This document shows positions 16,769 through 27,203 of a stretch of 27,252 nucleotides of DNA, piece after piece. Source of the DNA: Auxenochlorella pyrenoidosa (taxonomy: Eukaryota > Chlorophyta > Trebouxiophyceae > Chlorellales > Chlorellaceae); contig KQ481977.1 of NCBI GenBank assembly GCA_001430745.1, positions 532,986 through 560,237 of the forward strand, read 5' to 3'. The notes under the pieces were generated by a model. It ran no database searches and was not told the DNA's origin. It saw nothing but the letters and a program-made list of their open reading frames with translations. How positions within the stretch are numbered: position 1 is the stretch's first letter; the number at the start of each line of letters is the position of its first letter. Both the position numbers and the translations under genes were made by a program.

Positions 16769-19700
16769 TCAATCGCGGCCCTGCCCGCCGCCGCCGCCGT
16801 CCAGCACCCACTTGTGCTTCACGCCGGGCGGGAACCAGGCCGGGTCGGCATGTGGGTGCAGGTGGACCGCCGGCAGCTGGCACTCGACAGGGACGTATGC
16901 TGCAGGGGCAAGTGTGTGGGGGTTGCTTTGTTCACCGCCGCCGATTTGCATGCATGAGCCTCGCTGGATCCGAGCAGACTCTCAATACCAGGCGGGTTCC
17001 CCTCTGGACCCCCCTCCCTCCCTCCCGGCCCACCCACCCGCATACTCAGAGTTCAAGCGGCGAAGCTCGCGCAGCAGTACCGCGGCCACCTGCGACGGAG
17101 CCGGATGACATTGACCCCAGTCAACCCCACACCCATCTATTCACCCCCGGTCAAGCCGGCCGCCAGCCCAACGCCCCACTCGGCACAGCCCGCGGCCCCA
17201 GCGGCGGATGCACGCCGTGGGTTTCCAATAACCAAGGCGTCCATGCACGCACCTATGCACATCACACCCAGCAGGTGAGCTGCACCCAGCACTCGCGCTG
17301 CGCCCGGACCCCCAGCTGCCCCCAGCTGGCTCGCCTGCGCCTGCAGCTCCTTGCTGGGCTGCACGCCTGGCGCCAGCTCCACCCGCACCGCCAGCTGGCA
17401 GTCCAGGTCAGCGCTCTCCTCCATCAGCAGCACAAACTTGCCTGCAAGGAGGACTCTAGCTTAGAGTCTAGGAGTACACTACAGGCGGGCGCGTCCCACG
17501 GGCGATGGGGTGTCTCCCCGGGGCCGGGGGTGCAGCTTCGCGTGCCTCTAACCCATGCAGCCAGCCGCCCAACAGCAGGCGTCACGCGCCACGCCGCGAG
17601 CGTCCCCACGACAGGCCCTTGCACGCGCTTGCCCGCCCCTCCTCCCACGCCCCCACCCGAGGTTGCCTCGGCCAGCTCGGGCTGCTCCATGCCGCTCATG
17701 ATGTTCTCCACAAACACGTTGGCCCCAAACACAGACACGGTCCAGAAGGAGCTGGTTCGGGAGGCGAGTGGGAGGGGTGGGAGGGGTGTGTGGTGCGTCG
17801 GTGCGTCATGGAGTGCGTGTTGAAGTTTGTTTTGTCGCATCATGCCGCCGCCCCATCCGTGTGCATGCTTGAGTGTGTGTGCGTTGGGGGATTAGGCAGG
17901 GGAGCAGAGCGCAGCAGAGGGTGGGAGGCTGGGCGGTAGCTTAGCAAGTGCGGCCTGCAAGCCGTCCTCCCCTGCTGCTGGCCCCGCCGTGCCGAGGAGC
18001 AGGGCGGCCTCTGAGCCCCCGCTCACGCCCGGCCAGCCCCACCGCAGCAGTCCCCCGCCCACCCACCGGCCAAACACCCAGGCAAAGGGCAGCTTGCGCG
18101 TGCTGCCCAGGCCCGAGGGCGCTGCGAAGCCCCGATCCTCCACAAACCGAAGCATGCCTGCCCGGGACAGCACAAGGCGGGTGGGGGCCCGGGAGGGCGG
18201 GGCACAGGCAACATTGCTTACACCGACCCAACACTAGGCCCCAGCCCAGCCATCTCGTACTGCCTTGCCTGCAAATGACAACCCCCCGTGCACGCCTTGC
18301 CCTGCACAAAACACCCGTTAAAAGGGCGACAGGCAGTCGCTCGAAGCGCTCACCCTCGTATGAGAGGCAGCCCCCGGCGTCTCCAATGCAGTAGCGCAGC
18401 AGGGGCGCTGCCGTGTTGGGGGTGCCGGTGGCAGTGACCACCAGCGTGCCTGCAGTGAGGGCGGGGCGGCACCCGCCCCGAGGGGAGAGGAGGACTGGAG
18501 CCGCCGGTGCAGCAGCACAGCCGTGCAGCGAGGAAGCATCTGCTGCTGCGGCGGCGGCAGGGGCTGGGCCGGTACTGGAATCACCCCTCTTTCCCAGCAC
18601 AGCCTCCTGCAGTAAACCCTCGCCGCAGCGCCTAGGCATGCTGAGGTGTGCTCTCTCACCGTCCTCTGGGTGCCGCTCCAGCAGCCGGCTGTGAGGGTCA
18701 TATTGCACCTGCAGCAGGACGGGCGGCGCAGGGGGCGGCGCTCTGGCTGTGCAGGACGGCAGGTGCGCTGGTTGGCGGAGCAAGGCACGACGCGAAGCGC
18801 GTAAATGCACCAGCAAGAGGTGCAATGTGCACCAGCACTGCGGGGGGTGGGGTCCTCACCAGCGTGGGCAGGCGCTGCTGGCCAAACAGCTCTGCTGCTG
18901 CCTGGGGGTGCTGCGCCAGCCAGCGGCGGATGGCCACGCTGCAGCGGCCCGCGCGGGTGGCAGGAAGGGCGGGGCGCACAATTGGTTGCAGGCGGGGGTG
19001 GGGGTCCAGCAGGCAGCACCCCTGCTGCACAGCTGTCCTGGCTGCATGAGCGGCAGCCAGGGCCGCTTGCGCCACATGGATGCCCATGCCCCTCCCACAC
19101 GTGCCCTGGCGCCCCGCGCGCTCTGCCATGCAGCCTGCCAGCGCTGCGCCAATGTGCCAACCGTGGCCGCCATGCAGGCATGCTGGCTGCGCCTCAATCC
19201 CAGCTCTGGGCGGGCAGCCAGCGGCCCACCCCCAGCAGCCCCATGCCCAGCGGCCCAATCCGTGCGACCGCAGGCCCCCCCAACCTGAGGGCCGTCTCGC
19301 AGCCAATCACGCCCGCGTCGGCCGTGCCGTAAAGCGACACCACATCCCGCAGCGGATCCTGCATGCCCAGCCTACAGGCCGTGGGCAGGGTGGGGATGGG
19401 GGCCAGTCGACGCGTGGTCAGCGCACCAATTGGTGCAACGAGTCACCGTCAACGGCCTGGGGCCCACGGCAGGGCAGCCCCGTGCAGCAGGGGCGGGGTG
19501 CGCTTGGGAAAAGCAGGGGTATCACAAAATGCAGGGGTACTGCAGAGCACATGCTCAGCAGGCCTCGGCCCTCGGGTGAGGCCCACACACCTCGCAGTCT
19601 CCTCGCTGGCTGGGCCCCCCTCCCACAGCTGCAGCATGAGGGCGCGCCACCTGCCCCCCTCACCGCTGCGCCATAAGGGCGCGCCACCTGCCCCCCTCAC

Positions 19701-21904
19701 CGCTGCGCCATAAGGGTGCGCCACTCCTCGGAAAACACCTCGCCCGCCAGCACGAGCTTCACCCGATACTCAGCCCATGGCACGCCGGCGGCGATGCCTG
19801 AGCAGAAGAGCATGCACCAGGAGCGGTGGCCGAGGGGAGCCGGGGGCGGCAGGCGCGGCATACGGCTCGCACCAGTTCGCACCAGCAAAGCCCTGGCACC
19901 TTCCCAGCCGGCAATGAGTGCGCACACCCCCGTCCCTCACCCGCATCAGCAACCCCCTTGAGGAAGGGAGGGTAGCCGAGCAGCAGCGTCTGGCGGTGGT
20001 GTGGCGCCAGCTGGGCCACCAGCTCAAGGATCTGGGGCACGCTGTTGCCTGCGCCCAGGGGTGGTTAGTGGTCAACTAACGGGGGTCACACATAGGGGCA
20101 GTGCTCGGCAGCGCCCGCGCCCGGCTGCGCGGCTGCTTGTCAAACACGTGCCTGCAGCGCAGGCAGGGCAGGGCAGGGCAGGCCGGGCCGCCCTCCGAAC
20201 GCCTGGCCCCAGGCCCAGCCACCGACCCCCCGGCACCGTGCACCCTGTGACCCTGTTGCCAGTCAAGGGCGGGGGACGCGCCGGCCCCTCCCCTGCTGCC
20301 CCTCCCAGCGGCGCCCACCCGGGGTCACGGTGGTCAGGCGGTACCCTTTGAGGGTGAGGTACCGCAGGCACAGGGTGGTGAAGAGGCCGCCCACCCAGGA
20401 GCCCAGCGGGAAGGCCACCACCTGCGCTAAAGGGGGGGTGGGGGGTGGGGGGGCTTTGCTGTGGCAGGAAGGCCACCACCTGCGCGCAGGGAGGCACAAA
20501 CCGCTGTGGGACCACACTTTGGGGGCCACAACCCGCTCCGGGGCCACACCTTGGGAGGCACAACCCGCTGTGGCACAGATGCATGCGCATGCCTGTGCGT
20601 GCGCGCTGCCCAGGATCCTGCTCTGCCTGGGCGCCCAGCGGCGGGGCTGCCGCCTGCGCTGCAGGGGCTCGGCATGCAGTGTGCGCCACAGGGCGGGGCC
20701 GCTGCCAGCACTGCTAACACCCACACTCCCTTCAGCGATCCCTTGCTCCCCGGCGACCCGCCCTTCCAGCAGGGAGCGGGGTGCAGCGTGAGGGGCGCAC
20801 CGCCAGCGTGGGGTGCCGGTGCGCCTCAAAGTTGTCCCACAGAGCCTGCTCAAACCTGCAGCCGGGGGGCCGGCGGGCAGCGGGGGCAGGCGTCGGGTCT
20901 GGCAGCGAGCAAATGAGGGGCAGGCCCGCTGTGTGTGGCAACCTGTCAAATCAGCAATGGTGCTGGGATGCGCCAGGCAGAGGGCTTGATGATTCTGGCA
21001 AGAAAGGGTGGTGGGAGTCCTGAACCTGCCACTGCAAAGATCCCTGGACCACAAACACATCTCAAGTGCTGCTCAGGCTACGGCACAGCAGCGGCACTGC
21101 AGCGCCCAACGTTGCGCTCGAGCCCCTGCCGTGCTGGCTTGTGTGTGGCGCTGGCTGCGCCCAGCCCCGTCGCTCCCCAGCCCTGCCCTCCCACGCGGCC
21201 GCCGGCCCTGCTGGGCTGGCCTCACCGCGTGCACACCGCCAGCTCGTCAAACACGTTGCGGGCCCAGAGGGTGGGCGCGCCAGAGCTGCCAGAGGATGTG
21301 TGCACAAAGTCGGTAGCGCCCAGGCCGGCAGAGGGACCGCCCACGCAGCGGGCGGGCAGCGGGAAGGCGTGAAAGTAGTTCTGCTTGGTGGTGAAGGGGA
21401 CGCCCTGCCAGGACGCCGCCGCAGCTGCGCCGCGGGCGGGCGGCGTGGCCTGCGCGGCGGCAGCGCCGTCGGCCTCGCTGCAGGGCGCGCCCTGCTGCTG
21501 CTCCTGCTGTTGCTCCTGCGTCGGCGTCTGCTTGTGTTGCTGCTGCTGGTCCTGCAGGAACGCCGCATAGGCAGGGACCTGCAGGTAAAGAAGCACCAGT
21601 TGGTGGCAGGAAGGCAGGCATTTAGAATTAGGGCTGCACATGGTCGTACATCCATGCGCTGCTTGAAGACCCATTCTGCCGCAAAGGAGCCAAGGAGGCT
21701 GTCACCGGCTTTATTCTGCACATCAAAAGCCAGCCAGCAGCCCGCCATCCTCACCTTGACAGCTGCCAGCTTGTGCAGTTCGTGCGCAGCGCCCACAGCG
21801 CTGTCCGGCACGCTCTCCCCGCCTGTCGCCTCGGCAGCGGCTAGCAGCTGGTCCAGCGGTGTGCGACACCACTCCGTGATCGCAGACGGAGCGCTGGGCG
21901 GCAT
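16769..21904 (-). CDS. CapK-related / phenylacetate-CoA-ligase-like adenylate-forming protein
   Basis: Fifteen exons join in frame (minus strand): 21904-21755, 21578-21226, 20855-20801, 20421-20319, 20048-19941, 19797-19701, 19371-19285, 18938-18860, 18708-18660, 18449-18354, 18157-18067, 17751-17657, 17441-17335, 17089-17038 and 16899-16769 (TGA). They give 550 residues. The phosphate-binding loop SSGSSGAPT is at 145-153. YGTADAG (303-309) and RYCIGDAGG (379-387) follow, in the order seen in the PaaK/CapK branch of adenylate-forming enzymes. A C-terminal domain ends with LNSEYAAYVP and FPPGVKHKW. Such enzymes activate a carboxylate as its AMP ester; the acid used here cannot be read from sequence. 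A Gln/Ala-rich insert (about 60-105) interrupts the N-terminal part. The intron after 17441-17335 appears to be GC-AG. The start at 21904 has A at -3; an in-frame ATG at 22195 would add 97 residues and leave only 134 bp to the divergent gene. Confidence 0.85.
19641..19714. repeat. 37-bp tandem duplication copying a 5' splice site
   Basis: Two copies of a 37-base unit lie head to tail at 19641-19677 and 19678-19714, followed by the start of a third. The unit covers the last 14 bases of CapK-like exon 19797-19701 and its GTGAGG donor. An identical donor is therefore present 37 nt further into the intron (boundary 19664). Reading through to that second donor puts TGA immediately after the CAG CGG codons. 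Confidence 0.9.
20411..20485. repeat. Duplicated 3' splice-site segment
   Basis: AAGGCCACCACCTGCGC occurs at 20411-20427 and again at 20469-20485, an offset of 58 bp. The first copy holds the acceptor and first codons (VVAF) of CapK-like exon 20421-20319. The second is a decoy acceptor inside the intron. Use of the decoy would add 58 nt and shift the frame. Confidence 0.8.
20489..20580. repeat. Intronic minisatellite, about three 32-bp units
   Basis: Three imperfect copies of a 32-33 bp unit, each with a GGCACAA or GGCCACA core and a CCGCT block, lie in the intron between CapK-like exons 20855-20801 and 20421-20319. It directly follows the duplicated acceptor segment, so the two may have arisen together. 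Confidence 0.7.
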
Positions 21905-22329
21905 GTTGTTTGTCGGCTGCACGCACAAGCTGGTAGCAATTATGCTTGGTCGGCGGCAGCGGCAGCGGCAGTGGTGGGGTGCGAGGTAAGTCCTGAACGG
22001 CTGATCAAGAACTTGAACTTGCGTTTCCAGCTTATGTCGAGCAGTGAAACCGCCGAATTCCGGCGCAGGCGGGAGGTTGGCTGCAGGGTTTCGCAGTATC
22101 TCGCTCGTCGCAGCTAAGAACTTACAACAGTCTGTCAATATGCCAGTAATGATCTGAAGCGAGACAAGGGAGAAAAGAAGTGAGAAAATGTCCATCCCGT
22201 TGCTGGCATGCGCATTTGCAGCTCCTTACGCGCCGCCGACCGCTGTTTCTGCGATCGCAGATCTTGCATAGTGCACCAGCATTGCTCTGCCATCACCACA
22301 GGGCCGCACCGCAGACAGCGCCAGACAGT
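21905..22329. promoter_or_regulatory. Divergent upstream region shared by the CapK-like and Tim-family genes
   Basis: The minus-strand CapK-like gene starts at 21904 and the plus-strand Tim-family gene at 22330, so these 425 bp should serve both. The middle (about 22080-22200) is clearly less GC-rich than its surroundings. GCGATCGC, a perfect palindrome, occurs at about 22251-22258. No clear TATA box is seen for either side. An in-frame ATG for the CapK-like gene at 22195 lies inside. Confidence 0.5.
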
Positions 22330-23711
22330 ATGCCCAAAGCCAAGGCGAAGTCGAAGGCCAGCGAAGCCGAGCCTGTGATGGAGCTGCGAGTGGACGCTAG
22401 CAACCCCGACTCCCCAGCGTTCAGCGAGCCTGGGGCGGAGGCCGCTCGGTTCTCCACGCCCTGCAGCCTGACGGGCCTTGGCGCGGGCATTTCAGGCGGA
22501 TCTTTGGGCTGGGTGTTTGGATTCGGTAAGCGCCGGGACGATGGCCGCAGGGCTTGTGCTGGCCGCCGGGCGCCGGCTTGCTGCCGCCGCCAGGTGCTGC
22601 CAAGCGCTCTCACCCTGCTTTCCCGACCCATTGACCGCGCTGCTCCCAGGTGGCTATTGGATCCGCAACATGCGCGGGGGACAACTTAAAGCGTCGCTGG
22701 CAGAGGGCTGGGGCTCCGCTAAGGTGCGTTGGGCGACTGCGGCATCGGCCACCAGGCGCCAGTGCGAGGCACGCCTTTCCTGCCTCAGTGGTTGCCACCT
22801 GCTGCTTTCCTCGGGTACTCTACCTAGAACCCCCCTGCACCTGTCCCCTCTGCAGACATTTGGTATCATGGGCGGCCTGTACGCAGCCGTCAGCTGCTTC
22901 ATGCAGCGCCTGCGGCAGAAGAACGACGGTGGGTGCGCCTGCTGGCAGGCCTGTGGGGCAATCTGCTGGCAGGCCGCGCAGGAGCGCCAGGCGCACCTTG
23001 TGCTTGCATGTATGTCACTTTTTGACAGCACCGTCTGCAGCGGCCTGGGCACCTTGCGGCCCTGCTGGCACTCTTTGGCGCGGGCCTGCTGCCGAGGCGG
23101 CCACAGCAGCGACTGCGGACCTTCCCAGGCTCAACCCAACTGTGCGGGTCCCCCCTGCAGCCTGGAATGGCGCGGCATCGGGCTGTGCCACGGGGCTGGC
23201 GCTGGGCTGGAAGCAGGGGCCCATCAGCGCGCTGCAGGTGGGGCCTGCTCGCCCACTTGCAGACAGGCATACTGGGCTTGCCTGGCGCGGGGACCGACGG
23301 CACGGCGTGCATGTGTGCTATGTATCCCCCGTCAACACCCGCGATCTGCCCTGCCCCTGCTTGCTGTTGGCTTGCTGTGCCGGGAGCACCTCCGCCACCC
23401 GAACTCCCTGAAGCAGCCCGTCCATAACTGCTGCTGCGCGGCCCTCTCATGCCTCTCTCCTGCAGAGCTGTGCCATGCTGGGCTTCTTCTCTTACTTTGT
23501 GGACAGCATGGCGGTGCAGCCCGCGGCGGCAGCAGGCAGCGGCAGCGGCAGCAGGCAGCGGCAGCAGCAGGAGGCAAGGCAGCGCAGCCCCGTCGCGCTG
23601 CTGCTGTCGCCAGCGGTGCCGCTGCTGTTTGGGCCGTGCGCCGGCGGTGCCTGCTGCGCGAGCAAGGATGGCGGCACCGGCGGCGCGCTTGGCTGCCAAG
23701 TGCGGCGCTGA
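22330..23711 (+). CDS. Tim17/Tim22/Tim23-family membrane protein, Tim22-like
   Basis: Five exons join in frame: 22330-22525, 22650-22723, 22856-22928, 23161-23237 and 23466-23711 (TGA). They give 221 residues. A lysine-rich N-terminus (MPKAKAKSKASEAEP) precedes a Gly-rich first membrane segment, GLGAGISGGSLGWVFGFGGY. WGSAKTFGIMGGLYAAVSCF follows, then the loop RLRQKND, a segment with NGAASGCATGLALGWKQGP, and SCAMLGFFSYFVD. The regular Gly spacing, the charged R-x-R-x-K-x-D loop and the N-x-x-x-x-G-C-x-T-G motif are typical of Tim22, which inserts carrier proteins into the mitochondrial inner membrane. Related plastid proteins (HP20/HP30, OEP16) share the fold, so the compartment is not certain. 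A tail of about 65 residues, Gln/Ala-rich with a hydrophobic Cys-containing stretch, is unusual for the family. The gene is divergent from the CapK-like gene. Confidence 0.8.
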
Positions 23712-24518
23712 GCATGCGCGCGCTGGCTCTGGGGAGCCCGTGCTGCACTCCATGTGCCCCCCTGCTGCTCTCTGCTCCTGTCCATGCTCCCCCGGTGCCT
23801 TGCAACTTGACCCTTGCAACCAGCCCTTGCAAGGCATCGTGCACTGACCCTCTTCCCCGGTTGCATGGTACAGCGCAGGAGAGCGCAGAAAAAAGCAAGT
23901 GCTAGTAAACTCAGCGCAGAGGCAGAGGCAACCAACCCGCCCCGCTGCTGTGCAGCTGTTGCGGGGTCGGCCAGCCAACAAAAAATGTCATAACTGGCTG
24001 GCACGGCGCGGCTAGGAGGGGGCGCGACGCATTGCAAAAAGATCAGGGTGAGGAGGCAGGTGCGGCGGTGCTAAGGCAGGTGTTCAGGGGCATATGTAGC
24101 TGAGGCATTTATGCTGCTGCGTCGGCGGGCAGACCGGTTGCGAGGGGCCTCATGAAAAGCAGGGCTGGGGTGATGTGAGGAGGCGACTTTGGTACAGAGT
24201 AGTCAGAAAGTTTGGGTGGGTTGGAAGGATGGGAAGATTGGGAGGCACTCATAGAGCGGGCGCGTCCGCTGTGAGGCGCTGGTGTGGCGCCCGCACGCAG
24301 AGCTGAGGGCCCAGGCATCTTCTGACGCCAGGCCAGCAGGGGCTGGGTGGCGGACACGGCGACAGGCAGGCAGGCAGGCAGTGCCGGGAGCTTGGTGGTG
24401 GTGCGGCACCCGGCGCGCGGCTGGCAGCGCCCAGGAGCAGGCCCGCAGTCGGGCACCTGGCTGCTGCTGCGCGGCAGGCAGACGCGTCAGTTTGCAGGCA
24501 GCTGAAGCAGGCGGCGCC
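23712..24518. other. Convergent intergenic region
   Basis: The Tim-family gene ends at 23711 and the minus-strand gene at right ends at 24519, so about 800 bases are shared 3' flank. No exon with credible splice sites is visible on either strand, and no clean TGTAA was found. A short (GGCA)n run lies near 24365-24380. Confidence 0.45.
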
Positions 24519-27203
24519 TCAGGCCGAGACGGGGCCAGCCTCCAGCATCCTGCGGGGCTCGTTGCCGACCAGGGCCTCGTGGTGGGTGGCCTTGAGGGCC
24601 ACCTGTTGGGGGGGAGGGGGTGGCGGGGGGCGGCTCTATGAGTGCAGGTCAAGCGGGCCCACCAATGGCATGCCTGCTGCAGTGCATGCTGCACACCCCT
24701 CGCTGGCGACAGCATCTGTGAGTGCTGCCGCGCCTGCGCTCCGAGGCGCGCGCTGCTGCCTCTGGCCAGGCGGGCCCACGCTGCGCGCCCAGGGGGACCG
24801 CCTGCCAGGCCAGCCATGGATGCCGTCAGCCCGCCCCGCTGCCGCTAGTCTAGTCCAGCCTTACAACTTGTCGCCCGAAGGCTTGTGCCCCGTCCCTTTG
24901 GGCCTGGGACAAGCCTTTGGGCGACAAGTTGTTTAACTAGAAAACTAGAACTAACTAGACTAGTGCCCCGCCCCGCTGGCGCCACCCTCACCGAGGAGAT
25001 GCTGTACATGTCTGGGAAGTAGGGGAACGACTTGACGATGGCCGCCGCCTTCTGCGGTGCGCAGCCAGGGAGGAGAGGCGGCGGGGAGGGGCTGTGAGTC
25101 CAGCTGGGTGGGGGCTCTGCTGATCCACAGACGGCCGCCCCGCCCCTGCCTGCATCTGCATCCACTACCCGCCGAGAGTAGGTGCAGAACAGGCGGCGCG
25201 GCCTGCTGCTTGCCTGCACCGGTGTGAGCGTGTAGCCAAAGGCGTCGCGCAGGAAGGTCATGCACACGCAGTGCTCCTGGTTCATGTTGGCGGTCAGCTC
25301 GGCGGTGGCCTCGTGCACCTGTCGTGCGTTGGGCGGGGGACAGGGGTGTGGGTTGTGAGTGTGTGAGTGTGTGTGAGGGGGGCAGAGGGCAGCATGATGG
25401 TGCGCGTGAGTGACAAGGCAAAGATTCATTGCTTGCCGCCTGGTATGGAGGGCGGACCGCGGTGCAGACTGCACACAGAACGCGTGGGGCGCCGTGCTGG
25501 CGGGCAGGGGCGCAGACGCGCGGCATGCGGCCGCACGCGCGGCGGCGCACCTTGAGCCAGGCTGCCGTGGCTTGCTGCAGGACTCGCAGGGACGTGGGTA
25601 TCTCGGCATTCAGGACCTGCATCCAGTGGGCGGGAGGCTGAGCGCGTGAGCGCTGCCGGGCACGCTGCCGGGGAAACCCTTACGAAGGACCCCCGGTGAG
25701 GGCTCGCCAAGCTGCACGCATGCGCGGCCCTTGCAATGACTGCGTCCCAGCAGCGCACGCGCGTCTGTGGGGTTGCCCAAGGTCACCTGCAGGCGTTCGA
25801 AGATGGCGCGCCGCTCGGCGCACACGTCGGCGATGCTCGCCAGGAAGCGCGTGCGCGCTGCCTCCAGCCGCTCCAGCTGCTGCTCCGTGAGGCTGAGCGA
25901 CCCCTGCAGCGGGGCGCAGCGGGGGTGCACGGCACGACACGTCGAGGCCGAACAAAGGGCAGCGCGGCTCGAGGTGAGGTGCGGCAAGGCAGCCACGGGC
26001 GTGCTCGGCCGCACGCCCCCTTCGCCCATGGCCTGCACGTGTCGGGCTGCGCCCTCCGAAGTGCACAGGACACCATTCTGGCTGCTCCCTGGGCAGCACA
26101 GAGAGGGGCGGGAGGGCAGGATGGGATGCTGCGCTCACCGCCACAGCCTCCCAGTGATGAAGGTCCTCTGCCGACAGGTTGCTGCGCCCGTCGTCCAGCG
26201 AGGCAGCAAACAGCTTCTGCACGTTGGTCGGCTGGTAGACGGCGTGCTCGAAGCAGAAGGCTTGCTGCGGGCGGGGCGGGGCGGGAGGGTGGGCAGGCGG
26301 TGTTGAGGGGCAGGCGGCGCCGCGGGAGAGGGGGCGCACAGCGGGCGCTGCATGCGGCGATGCGCCCGCATCCCTGCAGCCTGTTCTGTGCAGACGGCCG
26401 CCGCCTTGTGGGGCGCGCCACTGCCTGAGGAGCAATGCAAAAGGCAAAACGCGTGCGCGGCGGTGCGCCGGGCTGGACCATCGGGAAGCCTGCAGGCAGG
26501 CGGGCACAGGTAGGTGTGAGGCCTATGGGGAAGGGGCTCGGGGGCGCGCCGGCTCACCCCCTCGCGCAGTGTCGTCTCAACGTCCCGCTCCAGCTGCTCC
26601 GCCCTCGCCGCCAGGCTGGGGTCCTGGCTGCTCCGCGCCGACTCCAGCTGCTGCAGCATGTGCCTGCAGGGGGAGGAGGGGGGAAGGTAGAGAAAGGGCG
26701 TGCTCAGGCTCCCGCCTGGGCGACCTAGGCCTTGCTCACCGCGGCAAACCTCGCTGTGATGCAGCAGTTTGCTCGCCCACGCAGGCAAGCAGGCGGGGAG
26801 GGCGGGCAGCTGGCCAGCCAGGCAGCGCAGGATGTGGCAGCGGCAGGGGCGGGTGCGCTCACGCTAGCCGCTGCGCGATGCCACGCCACGTGCGCTGCAG
26901 CTGCTCCGGCGGCGTCTTCTTCAGCTCGGCGATCTGGCTGAGGCTGAGCCCCGTGAAGGGGCACTGCCCCCTGCCCAGTGGGCTGCCCCCCTCGGGCCCG
27001 GCTGGCGCCGCGTCGTCGGCCAGGGCCACACTGTGGCAGATGGTCAGCTGCTGCGCGGCCAGCTTGGCAGCAGACCCGTTGGGCAGCATGCAGGTGCACT
27101 GCGCGGCGCTGGGGCAGCCGCAGGGCGGCGGCTTGGCCTCCGACGCCGCCTTGGCATGCTTGGCCGCCGCTGCCGCGCTGGCTGCGTCCTCCTCTTGGGA
27201 CGC
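24519..27203 (-). CDS. Unrecognised helical protein, C-terminal 334 residues (5' end outside the window)
   Basis: Eight exons join in frame (minus strand): 27203-26863, 26663-26558, 26264-26139, 25903-25787, 25616-25551, 25318-25214, 25051-24992 and 24602-24519 (TGA). Exon 27203-26863 follows an acceptor CAACAG, so more exons lie upstream. It begins Ala/Lys-rich, has a Cys cluster (CGCPSAAQCTC), then LSLSQIAELKKTPPEQLQRTW. The rest is mostly amphipathic helix: HMLQQLESARSS, EQLERDVETTLREG, LTEQQLERLEAARTRFLASI and NAEIPTSLRVLQQATAAWLK. It ends with a motif around LTPVQKAAAIVKSFPYFPDM. I do not recognise the family. The long helical C-terminus would suit an algal transcriptional regulator whose DNA-binding part lies outside, perhaps bZIP, but nothing here proves that. 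The intron after 25318-25214 has a GCAAGC donor (GC-AG). Confidence 0.7.
24845..24963. mobile_element. MITE-like foldback element in an intron
   Basis: This 119-bp segment is bounded by perfect 10-bp terminal inverted repeats, CTAGTCTAGT (24845-24854) and ACTAGACTAG (24954-24963). Inside is a second inverted repeat with 24-base arms at 24863-24886 and 24909-24932. The arms have one mismatch and a 22-base loop. The right side also carries several ACTAG copies. It is less GC-rich than its surroundings and lies in the last intron of the gene ending at 24519. It codes for nothing, so it would be a non-autonomous element. A target-site duplication is unclear; CTAG at both edges is possible but palindromic. 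Confidence 0.6.

Noticed and set aside
16504..17823. 439-residue open frame on the plus strand
   Set aside because: It overlaps four CapK-like exons in antisense and has no recognisable motif.
21066..21989. 307-residue open frame on the plus strand
   Set aside because: It is antisense to the first two CapK-like exons, and its poly-Leu run mirrors the Gln-rich insert.
26731..26762. Possible extra exon in the last gene (KLLHHSEVCR)
   Set aside because: Its length breaks the frame between exons 27203-26863 and 26663-26558, which join perfectly without it. Its acceptor is also poor.
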